In this document: one piece after another, positions 24,270-33,765 of the stretch | Layout of the letters: each line of letters begins with the position of its first letter | Position numbering within the stretch: the stretch's first letter is position 1 | IMG/VR virus record: IMGVR_UViG_3300003323_000295 | Span: 1 to 45,458 of that record | Direction: 5' to 3' (one strand) | DNA: 45,458 nt | Source of the DNA: a virus | Notes under the pieces: generated by a model | The model's database searches: none | What the model was told of the DNA's origin: nothing | What the model saw: only the letters and a program-made list of their open reading frames with translations | Position numbers and translations under genes: made by a program

Positions 24270-25289
24270 TTAGAAGCCTGCCGAGACCAGCGTCAGAGCT
24301 TCAGGGCGGGTCGACCAGCCCGATGTCGAGCGCAGTTCCGAAACCACATCCACGGCGCCCGCCGGCAGCGGAGCGATGATTTCGGTCGGTGCGCCGCGAT
24401 CAACCAGCTGCAGCGCGCAAGCGTCGAGGCCCGGGGTGAGCTCGGCGAACACGTTGGTGTTGACCTTGTTCACGCGGTTCTTCTTCACTTCCGGCATGGA
24501 GATGACGATCAGGTCCGTGCCACCCGCGCCCTTGCCGAGCAGCGTGTCATCGCAGGTCCAGGTGATTTCGTCCTGATTCCAACCAGCCAGACGATCGACC
24601 GTGCCACGAACCGAATCCGAACCAGCGCCTTCGCGTTGGAACTGGGTCAGTTGCACGATGCCGTAGTAGCTCACCGCCTGCATGATCCGTTGCGGCATGA
24701 GGATGGTGAAACGAGCTGGCACGCCAACCGTCATCGTGCGCGTCTTGATGGCGGCGATTTGCTGCGCCAGGAAGAACGCCAGAGCACCGTTGTCGTATGT
24801 GCTGATGGTCGTATTGCCGTTCGGGTCGGCCGGCAGGCTCAGAGCGGTTGCGCCGTTCGTGTTCAGCAGGCCTTCGCCATTTGCCGGGTTCGCACCATAC
24901 AGCAGAAGGTTGCGCTGTTGTTGGAACGTGCCCTGACGCATGGCGAGGCGGTGTGCTTCCACAGTCGAAGCGCCGACGCGGCCGAGGGCAGCCGTATCGT
25001 GATGGTCGTACTCGGCACGCGAACGGATCATGTACGTCGGCGTGCTGATTTCGCTGTACACCACCGAGCAGCTCGGCAGTTGGTTTGCAACGAACTGGCC
25101 GGTTTGCACTTGCGTACGCACATCCAGGCGCTTGATGTAGACGGCGAGATCGCCATCGCCCAGGCGCACGAGCGGATCGCCAGTGGCGATCGTATCGAAC
25201 GCGCCCGAGGCTTGTTGATACGGCAGCAGGATTTCGGGAACGAGGTAATGCGGGTTCACCCGAATCTGTGCGGGTACGATGTTAGCCAT
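24270..25289 (-). CDS. Major capsid protein (DUF2184-like)
   Basis: 339 residues. The sequence (LPYQQASGAFDTIATGDPLVRLGDGDLAVYIKRLDVR, YMIRSRAEYDHHDTAALGRVG, RMTVGVPARFTILMPQRIMQAVSYYGI) has the layout of the DUF2184 family of HK97-fold capsid proteins from myophages. No N-terminal delta domain is obvious, consistent with the scaffold function being in the fused gene at 26248. Precedes the decoration protein in coordinates and is followed in the transcript by a stem-loop. Confidence 0.88.
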   Translation of the reverse strand: MANIVPAQIRVNPHYLVPEILLPYQQASGAFDTIATGDPLVRLGDGDLAVYIKRLDVRTQVQTGQFVANQLPSCSVVYSEISTPTYMIRSRAEYDHHDTAALGRVGASTVEAHRLAMRQGTFQQQRNLLLYGANPANGEGLLNTNGATALSLPADPNGNTTISTYDNGALAFFLAQQIAAIKTRTMTVGVPARFTILMPQRIMQAVSYYGIVQLTQFQREGAGSDSVRGTVDRLAGWNQDEITWTCDDTLLGKGAGGTDLIVISMPEVKKNRVNKVNTNVFAELTPGLDACALQLVDRGAPTEIIAPLPAGAVDVVSELRSTSGWSTRPEALTLVSAGF

Positions 25290-25300
25290 TCTCTAGCCTC

Positions 25301-26185
25301 TTAGATCTGGATGAGAGCCGCGTAACCCGAACGATTCCAGGTGGCCGCGCCAGTGGTGGGGTTGTAGGCAACAGTCATGCTGTTGCTGGCATTGATGTCC
25401 AGGATCTTCACCGGCAGCGCGCCAGTGCCGTAGTTCAGGACGATCGTGCCGCTCAGCGCGCCGGTGGCGATGGCACCCGAACCAGCGGTGATCTGGATGC
25501 TGAAGTGCTGGTTGTCCGTGAATGCCGAAACAACCTGGTTGCCGTTGACGAGCGATGCGCCAGTGCCTGTCACGCCGGAAATGTTGATGAAGTCGCCAAC
25601 ACCAGCCACAGGCGAAGCCGCAGCCATGACGATGGCGATCGTGTAGACGCCATTCGAGTAGCTCGAGGTGGCCGACGTAACCGAGTAGGTCGCCGTGCTG
25701 GCGTCATACGGTTGCAGGACTTGGTTGTTGAAGTCCCACGACACTTGCTGCGTGATCAGGCCGCCATCAAGCGAAACCAGCGACGGGTCCATGGCCACAG
25801 CGATGCGCGCGCCAGAACCCATGCGGAAGAACGGCACAGTCATGCCGGCGGCGCCAGCCGTGGGCACCGGGCTTTGCGGCGAACCGGGCCACGAATAGGC
25901 GTTGTTGAACACCGAGAAGCCGGTCAGGTTCGACTGAGCGGTAGCGGCGACAACAGTGCCGCCTTGGGTGCGGTCATAGCCGGTAGCGGGGGCGATGCTT
26001 TCGGAAATCGCCATGCCGCCCCAAATCGGACCAGTTGCGTTTGCGGCAACGGTGCCGATTGCGAGGGCATTGCGAATTGCCGGATCGTCCATGTACACGC
26101 CTTGGACGTAGCCGACGCTTTGTACCGAGAACGAGCCCTGGGCATTCGTCGTCGCGTACGGATAGAAGGGGGTATTGAGTGCCAT
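25301..26185 (-). CDS. Capsid decoration/cement protein with Ig-like domain
   Basis: 294 residues. The first 150 resemble phage structural cement proteins (FSVQSVGYVQGVYMDDPAI, NALAIGTVAA). Residues about 165-250 form a beta-rich insertion (SATSSYSNGVYTIAIV...FINISGVTGTGASLVNGN) like those in the sheath and the J-like protein. Located between the capsid protein and the protease-scaffold fusion, as expected for decoration proteins. Preceded by a terminator and a GGAAAGGAT ribosome binding site. Confidence 0.75.
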   Translation of the reverse strand: MALNTPFYPYATTNAQGSFSVQSVGYVQGVYMDDPAIRNALAIGTVAANATGPIWGGMAISESIAPATGYDRTQGGTVVAATAQSNLTGFSVFNNAYSWPGSPQSPVPTAGAAGMTVPFFRMGSGARIAVAMDPSLVSLDGGLITQQVSWDFNNQVLQPYDASTATYSVTSATSSYSNGVYTIAIVMAAASPVAGVGDFINISGVTGTGASLVNGNQVVSAFTDNQHFSIQITAGSGAIATGALSGTIVLNYGTGALPVKILDINASNSMTVAYNPTTGAATWNRSGYAALIQI

Positions 26186-26200
26186 ATCCTTTCCAGAAAT

Positions 26201-26227
26201 GAAAAAGGCCCGCTCAGTGGCGGGCCT
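26201..26227 (-). terminator. Intrinsic terminator before the decoration gene
   Basis: Eight-base-pair stem AGGCCCGC/GCGGGCCT, six-base loop, then TTTTTC leftward, followed by CATTTCTGGA and the start of the next gene. Confidence 0.82.
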
Positions 26228-26247
26228 CTATGTGGCGACGACTGCGA

Positions 26248-28227
26248 TCAGTGTTTCGAATGCTCGCGGACGATGTTGCCGTGCATGCGGGGGGCGCGGA
26301 AATCATCCATCCACGCATTCGGGCGGCCGTAGAAGGTCGTGACCTTGTGTCCGGTGCCGGTATCCTTGGTCACCGAGCGCAGGCCACCTTCGCCCACATC
26401 CACCGGATTGATGGCTGCGGCATGAGCGTCGGCGTAGATCGCGGCTTCAGCGATGGCGAACACCGATGCGTCCAGCTTCGCCAGGTCCACGTCCTTCCAT
26501 GCGGCGCTATGCGATTTCAGCGGAGCAGCCAGGCGCTTGCGATAGGACAGCAGGTCTTCGCCATTCAGCGGGCGATTGGCTTGCTTGCCGAATGCCGAAT
26601 ACACACTGTCGGCCTTGGCTTGAGCATCTGCCATCGCGGCATACTCGGCGTCAGTCACGGGCTTCGGCGTGAGCTGGGCGGTTTGGACCAGCATCTTTTC
26701 CAGCGAAGAGATGCGCTCGAGCAGCGCGCTCTTTTCGGCGGCATCGGCCTTGGCCTCTTCTTCCTTGGCCTCGGCCTTCAGCTTCGCGGCCTCAGCTTCC
26801 TTCTGCTTGGCTTCTTCTTCCGAGTCAGCCTTCTTGTCGCCAACCTTCATTTCTTCGGCAGGCAGAGCATCGGCCTTCTTGTCGTTGGGTGCGCCGTCAT
26901 AGGCGTCCATGCGCTTGCACAGAGAATCGACAGCGGACATAAGCTTGTCCCACTTCTCTGCATCAGCCTTCGCCTTTTCTTCTTCAGCGTCTGCCTTGGC
27001 CTTTTCTTCGTCGGCCTTGGCTTTCGCCTCAGCGTCAGCCTTGGCACGCTCTTCGAGTTCCTTCGCCTCGGCGTCCGCCTTGGCCTTACGCTCTTCTTCA
27101 GTCATTTCAGGTTCCTGAACGTTAGTGGTGGATACGCCAGATGGCGGGCCGCCCTTATCCCACACGCCGACTTCGCAAATCGCGATGTGGTCGAGCAGGC
27201 ACGGTTTTCCCTCGATCAACAACGTCTGGCCACCGTCGAGAGTAGCGGTGGTGTTTTCAACGCTTGGATTTCGGAACGAAACAGAGGGTGACGTAGAAAG
27301 CTGTTCACGCGACATCAATGTCGCAGTCGCTTCGTCGTAGATCTTGGCGATCCCCCACACCTCATCGCCGTTTTCCCAATCAGCGATCGGAATAACACAA
27401 TCACCAACGATCTCGGTGCGCGCAATGAATGGGAGCAGAACCGACCCAACGTTTCGTTTCTTGAATTCCTTTGAATCAAGTGTTCTGGCCTCCGGATGAT
27501 CAACAATGACCGTTAGGCCATTGCAACGCGCCAAGAACTCTTCATTCAAATATTGCTCTGGCGGTCGATAGACATATTCGTCATCAACCGATCGATAAGA
27601 CGTCCCCGTTCCAGTAATGCGGATCGCGAACAACCACATGTTGTGGAAAAACTGCGGCGACGAATATTCGCCCGCGACCATTGCGCGCGCAAGCTCCGTC
27701 TCCGTCATGTGCGCCTTCTTGACCGCCTTGAAAGCGTCAGACTCGAGCACGAATCGACAGCCAGGATGCAATGGCTCTGGCCACGATCCAATCGGCGCCC
27801 ACATGAACTCCGTGCTTTCGTCGCTCAGCGCAACATCGAATGGCCGGCACTCGTGATAGAACGTCGTGAACTCAACCGCGCCGTCATTCGATTTGCCAAT
27901 CTGAATCAGCTTGTGCGGCTCGTATCCGGCTTCTTCGAGAGTTTCGCGGCGGGCGGCTTCTTCTGGCGTCTCGCCATCCTCGACCTTGCCACCAGCAAAT
28001 GCCCATTCTCCCGGGTGATCGCCACCATTGCCGCGGCGCAGGAACAAAATCCTGCCATCCGCAATGATCAGAGTGCCAGCGGCTTGCGTGGGCTCGGCGT
28101 CGGCTTTACTGCGGCCAGCCTCATGCATTGCAATGGCAATCGCCTGATTTTCAGGATGCCCAGCGTGGCGCAGTTCTGCGATGTTGTGGCCGACGACCTC
28201 GTTGGATGATCCTTTTTCAAGTGGCAT
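26248..28227 (-). CDS. NUDIX-protease (DUF2213)-scaffold fusion
   Basis: 659 residues with four parts. Residues 1-41 hold a phage head-module signature ([20 protein letters not shown]). Residues about 48-170 are a NUDIX hydrolase: the Nudix box runs from Gly80 to Tyr102 ([15 protein letters not shown]). Residues about 175-370 match the DUF2213/prohead protease-like region ([10 protein letters not shown]...FIARTEIVG...[10 protein letters not shown]). Residues about 375-540 are a coiled coil of repeated KADAE units, as in scaffolds, with a conserved C-terminus ([18 protein letters not shown]). NUDIX enzymes cleave nucleoside diphosphate derivatives; the substrate here is unknown. Confidence 0.85.
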   Translation of the reverse strand: MPLEKGSSNEVVGHNIAELRHAGHPENQAIAIAMHEAGRSKADAEPTQAAGTLIIADGRILFLRRGNGGDHPGEWAFAGGKVEDGETPEEAARRETLEEAGYEPHKLIQIGKSNDGAVEFTTFYHECRPFDVALSDESTEFMWAPIGSWPEPLHPGCRFVLESDAFKAVKKAHMTETELARAMVAGEYSSPQFFHNMWLFAIRITGTGTSYRSVDDEYVYRPPEQYLNEEFLARCNGLTVIVDHPEARTLDSKEFKKRNVGSVLLPFIARTEIVGDCVIPIADWENGDEVWGIAKIYDEATATLMSREQLSTSPSVSFRNPSVENTTATLDGGQTLLIEGKPCLLDHIAICEVGVWDKGGPPSGVSTTNVQEPEMTEEERKAKADAEAKELEERAKADAEAKAKADEEKAKADAEEEKAKADAEKWDKLMSAVDSLCKRMDAYDGAPNDKKADALPAEEMKVGDKKADSEEEAKQKEAEAAKLKAEAKEEEAKADAAEKSALLERISSLEKMLVQTAQLTPKPVTDAEYAAMADAQAKADSVYSAFGKQANRPLNGEDLLSYRKRLAAPLKSHSAAWKDVDLAKLDASVFAIAEAAIYADAHAAAINPVDVGEGGLRSVTKDTGTGHKVTTFYGRPNAWMDDFRAPRMHGNIVREHSKH

Positions 28228-28228
28228 G

Positions 28229-29059
28229 TCAGCTTCTCATTGCGGCGACTTTGGCTTTCGCCTCAGCCAAGGCTTCTCGTCCCTTGCCAGTCAACATGTC
28301 GTCAGGCAAATCCCGAAGCGCATACAACCATGTGGCAAAGCACGAGCACGAAACTTCCTCGCCAACCTTTGTGATGTCGTCGTAGTAGCCATCGGGGCCC
28401 GGCTTAACCAGTCCCTTATCCTTCGCCCAGCTCGAGCGCAACAAGTAGACCTTTTGATCTCGCTCTTTATGTTCAACACGGTTGTGATAGCCAGGCGAGC
28501 GCCGAATATTCCAGCGCATGGCAATCGCGCCACCATCGACGGCGATGATGTCGTTCAGGGCGGCCGTGAATTTATGGCTTTGATCAATGACGCATCGGCG
28601 CTCTTCAAACGGGAGCGATGTCAGTGCCTTGCGGATGTTGTCCTTCACATCCTTAATCTCGACGGCCCCACTTCCGCCAGCCGGCACCGAGGATGCCCAG
28701 CCAGCAAAGCGCCGTACTGTCTTCTCAACCATTTCCTCTCGGTTGAGCTTGATCAGGTTGCGCGACACCATCAGCCGGCGGTCCAATTCGCCGCGCAGCT
28801 TTGGCTTCAGTCGATCAACCGTGAAACGCTGTACGCCCTTGTGCGTCTTGAGGATTTGACCATCGTCGATGAGGCGCTTGTAGATGCCACCCAGCGTCGC
28901 CCGAAGCATCTCATCTAGGGCGCTCTCTGGCACCATCGACGCAACGGCCGATTTTCTGATCTTGTCAGTCCAATAGGCCAAGCGCTCCGCGCTGTCGAAT
29001 CCGTTTTCCTCAAACTCGCGGATGGCATCGGAGACGACTTTGTAGAAGGACTCGGCCAT
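28229..29059 (-). CDS. Mu F-like minor head protein
   Basis: 276 residues. The C-terminal half has the head morphogenesis signature of the Mu gpF/SPP1 gp7 family ([29 protein letters not shown], with the paired Cys). N-terminal half is helical and charged. In this family the protein binds the portal vertex and may be packaged. One-base overlap with the small gene upstream (TGATG). Confidence 0.82.
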   Translation of the reverse strand: MAESFYKVVSDAIREFEENGFDSAERLAYWTDKIRKSAVASMVPESALDEMLRATLGGIYKRLIDDGQILKTHKGVQRFTVDRLKPKLRGELDRRLMVSRNLIKLNREEMVEKTVRRFAGWASSVPAGGSGAVEIKDVKDNIRKALTSLPFEERRCVIDQSHKFTAALNDIIAVDGGAIAMRWNIRRSPGYHNRVEHKERDQKVYLLRSSWAKDKGLVKPGPDGYYDDITKVGEEVSCSCFATWLYALRDLPDDMLTGKGREALAEAKAKVAAMRS

Positions 29060-29226
29060 CAGATATAGATCCTGGCAAGCGCCATTGCCTGAATTCGATT
29101 TAGCACAACGGCAAGCTCGCGAGCAGAGTCAGAAGGCGATGAATCGATGTACCTCTCGATCTCCGAAAAATCCGTCTCGCGCAAATCGAACAAGGCATCA
29201 AGCAGTGGAATGACCTTGCTATCCAT
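29059..29226 (-). CDS. Small 55-aa protein between portal and head protein
   Basis: ATG 29226 to TGA 29059, overlapping the next ATG by one base. The translation begins MDSKVIPLLDALFDLRETDF and is acidic and helical. It fills the gap between portal and gpF-like genes, and the overlap strongly suggests coupled expression. The ribosome binding site is weak, so the gene is probable rather than certain. Function unknown. Confidence 0.6.
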   Translation of the reverse strand: MDSKVIPLLDALFDLRETDFSEIERYIDSSPSDSARELAVVLNRIQAMALARIYI

Positions 29227-29238
29227 CGTGAATCAAAC

Positions 29239-30648
29239 TCAGATGTTGTGCGGCTTCGGATCGCTCGGCATTTCTGGAGGTGTCGGCGGCTCATACGACC
29301 GCAGATCTTCGTAATCCAGAATCAGCGGCGACGGGAATAGCCGCTTCGACTCGTTCAAGTTGTCGGCCGCCCACTCCATCAGGCGCGCTTTGTTGTCCGG
29401 ATCAAGATTTGGAAGCATGACTTCAAGCACGGCGATAATTGATTCGTGCTTGACTTTCTCAACTTCAACAAGTTTTGATTCTGGTTCTTCAAGCAATGAC
29501 GGCCAAATGGCTTCAAAGGCGTTCTTCCATTGGTAAAACGCCGTGTCGTAATCAACGTCCTTGTATTCCGGAACCGTCGCCTGAATGGTCGAATAAAACT
29601 CCGGCGTCCACGCCAACCGCATCACGATCTGGTCGAAGAACTTGAAGAGCGGCTGCACCGTCTCGCGCTCGTGCTCGATGTACCGGATGACATCCTTGGC
29701 GTCTTCCGTGCCCTCGCCGAAGCCTTCGGCGTACGATTCGGAGTTGAGCAGCTTCGCCGGCTGGGGAACTGCCGCGGCGATATTTTCCAGAATGTTCTTG
29801 CGCGCCGTAGTCAACGCGCCGTCGGCGTTCAGGAGATTCAACGTCTCAATTGCCTCTTCTGGCGTGATGTTGATGACGTTGTTGGTCTCGGCCTCCTTAA
29901 CGACGTTCCGCTTGATGCCCTGCAGCACCGCCATCGCCCGATCAGCAATAGACCCTGCCTGCTTCATTTTGGCGACAATCACCCCGACCTTCCGCGACAC
30001 CATGTCGTCGGCGATCATCGTCTGCACAAACGACTTCAGCGGAAACAAAGCGCGCTGATAAACCGATCGGCCCGTGTAACCGTATGCGGAATCGGTGTAC
30101 TGGATGTACAGCGGCGCTTCGTTGAAGAAGACGCACGTGCGCGATGGGTGATACGTCTGGCCGGCCGCCGTAATGATCGTCGGCTTCTGGAAGTCCGGCG
30201 CGTTCGGATCTTGATTCAATACCAGCGATCCCGCCGTATTCAGCGGGTCCAACGCATTGAAGTACAGTTCGTGCTTCGCTAGGTCTTCCGGCTTAATCGT
30301 GGCGTTTGTGTCAACACCCTTTGCGCCATAGACAATCGCTGAGGCGCCGTAGATCTTGGCCAGACGCCACGTATTGGCGATGTACTCGTTCGCATTGATC
30401 TCAGCCCACTTCTCTTCGAAGGCTTCGCGTACGCGCTCCTCCGGAGAATTCGGAATTGAGATCTTCCGCTTCTTGCTCATCGCCAACTTGATTGGCTGAT
30501 CGACGATCTTGCTTCCGAGCGGGTGGTAGCTATAGATCACCTTGGCAAGCTGATAGCTTGGCTGACTACCCGGCTCCAACTCGTCAGCCATCAAGAGTTC
30601 CATCAGGCTCGAGGTGAGGCGCGAGCCCTGGATTTTGATGTCCGCCAT
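29239..30648 (-). CDS. Portal protein (DUF1073-like)
   Basis: 469 residues. The layout is that of DUF1073-type portals: an N-terminal helical region (YSYHPLGSKIVDQPIKLAMSK), a central wing with EYIANTWRLAKIYGASAIVYG, and the long helix plus crown (AKDVIRYIEHERETVQPLFKFFDQ). It forms the dodecameric ring for packaging. Gene order terminase-portal-gpF is standard. Confidence 0.85.
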   Translation of the reverse strand: MADIKIQGSRLTSSLMELLMADELEPGSQPSYQLAKVIYSYHPLGSKIVDQPIKLAMSKKRKISIPNSPEERVREAFEEKWAEINANEYIANTWRLAKIYGASAIVYGAKGVDTNATIKPEDLAKHELYFNALDPLNTAGSLVLNQDPNAPDFQKPTIITAAGQTYHPSRTCVFFNEAPLYIQYTDSAYGYTGRSVYQRALFPLKSFVQTMIADDMVSRKVGVIVAKMKQAGSIADRAMAVLQGIKRNVVKEAETNNVINITPEEAIETLNLLNADGALTTARKNILENIAAAVPQPAKLLNSESYAEGFGEGTEDAKDVIRYIEHERETVQPLFKFFDQIVMRLAWTPEFYSTIQATVPEYKDVDYDTAFYQWKNAFEAIWPSLLEEPESKLVEVEKVKHESIIAVLEVMLPNLDPDNKARLMEWAADNLNESKRLFPSPLILDYEDLRSYEPPTPPEMPSDPKPHNI

Positions 30649-30663
30649 GTAGATGCCGAAAAG

Positions 30664-32208
30664 TTAGAGACCGTCTGAGTCACCTAGGCCAATCGCAATG
30701 CCGTAGACGCCCGTGTCATATAAATCGTCGGCTTGGTTGGGTACGCCAAGCCGATATCCAAAGAACTGACTAAGGAAATGGTTTTGAGCGCGGCCCTTGT
30801 ACTCGACGATCTTGTTATAAGCGTGCTCGCTAATCTTCACGTCACCGCAGTGAACGAAATCGGATACGCCAGTGCCGCGCGCGTCCTTGCTCATTGACGT
30901 CAACTTGCTGTCGATAGCCTGTGCCGGCCAACCGCTGCGCTGTGCTCGCTGAAGGAGCGTAATGCCGCTTCCCTTGTCCTCAACGAAACTACCCGCACTT
31001 CCCATCCTGGCGCCGCAGAGACGTGCCAGTTCATCGACGCGCGACATGACATTGGGAAACCATTCTGCGATCAAGTCGGACTCAATCTGAGTGATATCCC
31101 AATCCAAAATGACCAACTTGTGTCCAAGGTGCCGATTCCGGGCGAAATAAGTCACGCCCGTACCGTCGTTCTTGTCTCCGGTCTTCAATGCCGAATCAAG
31201 AACAGCAAACACATAATCGCAACGCTGTGGCCATAGAACGGGCGCCCCGTCGACCAACATGTTCTCGACCTTGAATAGCGTTCCTTCAAGCGGTCGAGGC
31301 AACTGCTGATAGAGCGACGCCCAAGTGCGGACATTGTTCTGGAACTGGGACCAGTGCTTCTCTGTGAACCATTCTGGCCAGAGATATTCACCAATCTTTC
31401 GACCCAGAGGGTCGTTCTGAACCTCGCAACGAGCCTGAAGACAGACGACCTCCCAGACATTCCCGTCTCGGCAAAGAATCGAGCCACTTTCGCCCCTCCA
31501 ATCTTCAGGAAGAATGCGCCCAGCCAGATCATCTTCGTGCCAACGCGTCTGGATGATGACAACCCAGCCGCCCGGGATCAGACGAGTCTTCAGATCGTCG
31601 TTATAGGCATCCCATGTCTTATCGCGGATCGTCGGCGAATCAGCCTGCTCGCGCCCCTTCACCGGATCATCAATGATGATCCCGTTCGCACGGTTACCAG
31701 TGACACCGCCGAGAATGCCGCTTGCAATGTATTCGCTGCCATTTGTCAGCGAGAACTCTTGCGCGGCCGAAGACTCCGATGTCAGTTCACAGCCAAAGAT
31801 GCCCTTAAAACGCTTTTGCTTGATGATCGACCGCGTGCGCCGACCCATCTTCCGGGCAAGATCATCGCCATAACTTGCGAGAATTACCTTGCGATTCTTC
31901 TCTGCACCGAGATACCGCGAAGGGAATACAACCGATGCGTACGTCGACTTCGCGGAGCCCGGCGGCATGAAGAACATAGCCCGCCCGTGCGGCGTCTTAC
32001 TAATGCGCTCCATCGTCTCAAGAATGAGGCGATGATGCCGAGCCATCGTTGATTCGATGGGCTCGAAAAATTCCGCATCAGGATCTTCGCTGGCTGGCTT
32101 CCCAGGAATTTCAATGGCCTGGGCGTATGCGAGTACGTCTTCCCGGGCTCTACGTCGAATGAGAAGTTCGCGCGCTGCCTCCTGCGGCGATAGCGGCGAG
32201 TTGCTCAT
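30664..32208 (-). CDS. terL: Terminase large subunit
   Basis: 514 residues. Walker A is MFFMPPGSAKST (residues about 76-87) and Walker B is GIIIDDPVKG; the C-terminal part contains the RNase H-like nuclease elements (YVFAVLDSALKTG, then VEDKGSGITLLQRA, DDLYDTGVYGI). It is the ATPase-nuclease motor for packaging. The start overlaps the upstream DUF2280-like gene by 59 bases; the first ATG lacks a strong ribosome binding site, so coupling is likely. Confidence 0.92.
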   Translation of the reverse strand: MSNSPLSPQEAARELLIRRRAREDVLAYAQAIEIPGKPASEDPDAEFFEPIESTMARHHRLILETMERISKTPHGRAMFFMPPGSAKSTYASVVFPSRYLGAEKNRKVILASYGDDLARKMGRRTRSIIKQKRFKGIFGCELTSESSAAQEFSLTNGSEYIASGILGGVTGNRANGIIIDDPVKGREQADSPTIRDKTWDAYNDDLKTRLIPGGWVVIIQTRWHEDDLAGRILPEDWRGESGSILCRDGNVWEVVCLQARCEVQNDPLGRKIGEYLWPEWFTEKHWSQFQNNVRTWASLYQQLPRPLEGTLFKVENMLVDGAPVLWPQRCDYVFAVLDSALKTGDKNDGTGVTYFARNRHLGHKLVILDWDITQIESDLIAEWFPNVMSRVDELARLCGARMGSAGSFVEDKGSGITLLQRAQRSGWPAQAIDSKLTSMSKDARGTGVSDFVHCGDVKISEHAYNKIVEYKGRAQNHFLSQFFGYRLGVPNQADDLYDTGVYGIAIGLGDSDGL

Positions 32209-32638
32209 CTGTCATTTCTTGTGGATTCGTCGGCAGCAGAGGCGCCCCGTCTTTTCCCGTCATTTCGCGTCGGTTGGTGAATGAGCCACCAGCTTCCTTC
32301 GCGGCCTGCTCCAACAGTTGCGCCGCAAGAGCGGCATTGCCGCGGCTCGCGGCGTTCTGATAAAGGCGATCTAATGCGCGCAGACGGAAATTTTGATTGG
32401 CAATTGGAATGGTCGCCTGATCTCTTAAGAAAGCCTCACGCGTCGCATCAAATATTTCGCGCCACTTCTTGCTGAGGTTTCTCCCCATGAACTTTGTAGG
32501 GTCATAGGTCGATACTTGCATCCGGGTAATCTCTAACCCGAACTCTTCTTTTACGGCGTTCGCAACTTGCGTCGGAGTATCAAAACATGCGAGCGCTTGC
32601 ACGACAAACGCCTTCACGTCATCGGTGAGCGCTGCCAT
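32150..32638 (-). CDS. DUF2280-like protein, terminase small subunit candidate
   Basis: 162 residues from ATG 32638. It begins AALTDDVKAFVVQALACFDTPTQVANAVKEEFGLEITRMQV, the DUF2280 HTH pattern seen upstream of large terminases, followed by helical segments (RDQATIPIANQNFRLRALDRLY) and a Lys/Pro tail. Likely DNA-recognition subunit of the terminase. The start at 32638 is preferred over TTG 32644. Confidence 0.82.
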   Translation of the reverse strand: MAALTDDVKAFVVQALACFDTPTQVANAVKEEFGLEITRMQVSTYDPTKFMGRNLSKKWREIFDATREAFLRDQATIPIANQNFRLRALDRLYQNAASRGNAALAAQLLEQAAKEAGGSFTNRREMTGKDGAPLLPTNPQEMTDEQLAAIAAGGSARTSHST

Positions 32639-32668
32639 TTTCAAATCTCTGTAATGCTGAGGTAATGT

Positions 32669-33337
32669 TTAAGCCACTTTTCGGAGACACGTGCCGCAGG
32701 CTTGTGCGATGTTGAGTTCCGCGATCTCCGGCACACGTTGGGCAGCTGTCACTAGCTTGGCAGTGTCGCCAGCCGCAGCTCCTGCTCCATACCGCCTGAC
32801 GATACCAACGAACTCTTCTACGTCGTGTCCTTGGATGCCAAGCTTGGGCATCCCATCCTTGGTGAAGGCTGGCGCGCCAAACTCATCGGTTTTCTGAGCC
32901 AGGTGATACAACTCGTGCTCAATGAGCGCGCACCATTCGATATCGGAGCATTCGACTGCGTATTTCGCATCCAACGTAATCAGGTAGGCGGGAACGCGCC
33001 CAAACCACTCTTCCATTTGCTGCTCTTGGCGCCCCTTCTGCCAAGCACCACAACGGAACGTCACTTCCTCGCACTGGCCAACGACGCGACGCATCTTGCT
33101 CGAGTTCTGCTGATTCGCCCACAGATAGGCGATATCAGCATCTCTCAGATGTTGGTGGTCTGGATTGTGGAGGGGCGACCCTTCCCTCATAAGGCAAGCC
33201 TCAATCCACTCTGCAACGCCATCTGCGGGCATGAAGCGCCGAAACCAATTCTCTGCATCAAACAGCACTGCAGGCGGCCTTGGGCGTTGAGCAAAAGCAT
33301 CCACCGTAGCGGAAAGCTTCTTGCGTGCCGTGCTCAA
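32669..33337 (-). CDS. Putative phage metallopeptidase (HELYH)
   Basis: 222 residues starting at TTG 33337, which overlaps the previous TGA (TTGA) behind GGAGAG; no ATG is available. The zinc-binding motif IEHELYHLAQ (HExxH) is in the second half, and a C-terminal CGTC pair follows. It matches the putative phage metallopeptidase family. Such genes recur near terminases, function unknown; substrate may be host or capsid proteins (inference). Confidence 0.78.
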   Translation of the reverse strand: MSTARKKLSATVDAFAQRPRPPAVLFDAENWFRRFMPADGVAEWIEACLMREGSPLHNPDHQHLRDADIAYLWANQQNSSKMRRVVGQCEEVTFRCGAWQKGRQEQQMEEWFGRVPAYLITLDAKYAVECSDIEWCALIEHELYHLAQKTDEFGAPAFTKDGMPKLGIQGHDVEEFVGIVRRYGAGAAAGDTAKLVTAAQRVPEIAELNIAQACGTCLRKVA

Positions 33338-33702
33338 TTGACTCTCCAGACCGGAATCGCTCCGCCGGCCTTGTTCTGTGCATTTGGATACGTTGCGGCA
33401 TGGGCCGGCAGAGATGTGGCATCCCAAACCGGGATGGCGCCGCCGTTCTGCCCTTGGTCATTCGGGAATGGCCCGTTGCCAACTGGCGCACTCACAACGC
33501 GCACCGGGATTGCGCCCGCAGCCTTCGATTGGTCGTTCGGCCACGGGCCCGCGCCAGGCCGCGCCACGAAGACGACCGGGATTGCTCCATTCGCCTTGCT
33601 CTGCACATTCGGCCACGGCCCACTATTGGGCTGGGCAACGATGTAGACAGGGATAGCACCGGCCGCGACGTTCTGATTGTTGGGGTAGGTCATGTTAGGC
33701 AT
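33334..33702 (-). CDS. Repeat protein with five GAIPV units
   Basis: 122 residues made of about five copies of a 24-residue unit with the core GAIPV and a P-W-P-N-x-Q motif (GPWPNDQSKAAGAIPV). No charge pattern or membrane segment. Such repeat proteins appear in phages as small virion or decoration components. ATG 33702 or 33693 are both possible; the downstream TTGA overlap links it to the metallopeptidase. Confidence 0.7.
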   Translation of the reverse strand: MPNMTYPNNQNVAAGAIPVYIVAQPNSGPWPNVQSKANGAIPVVFVARPGAGPWPNDQSKAAGAIPVRVVSAPVGNGPFPNDQGQNGGAIPVWDATSLPAHAATYPNAQNKAGGAIPVWRVN

Positions 33703-33763
33703 TCGGCAAGCGCTCTGCTCGCGCGATCAGATCCCAGCCTTCAATGGTTGCGTCGCCATCCAT
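33695..33763 (-). CDS. Very small ORF (22 aa), uncertain
   Basis: ATG 33763 to TAA 33695 with GGAG at eight bases upstream. The product (MDGDATIEGWDLIARAERLP) is acidic. It sits between the 54-aa gene and the repeat protein. Could be a real small gene or a leader; low support. Confidence 0.35.
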   Translation of the reverse strand: MDGDATIEGWDLIARAERLPNA

Positions 33764-33765
33764 GG

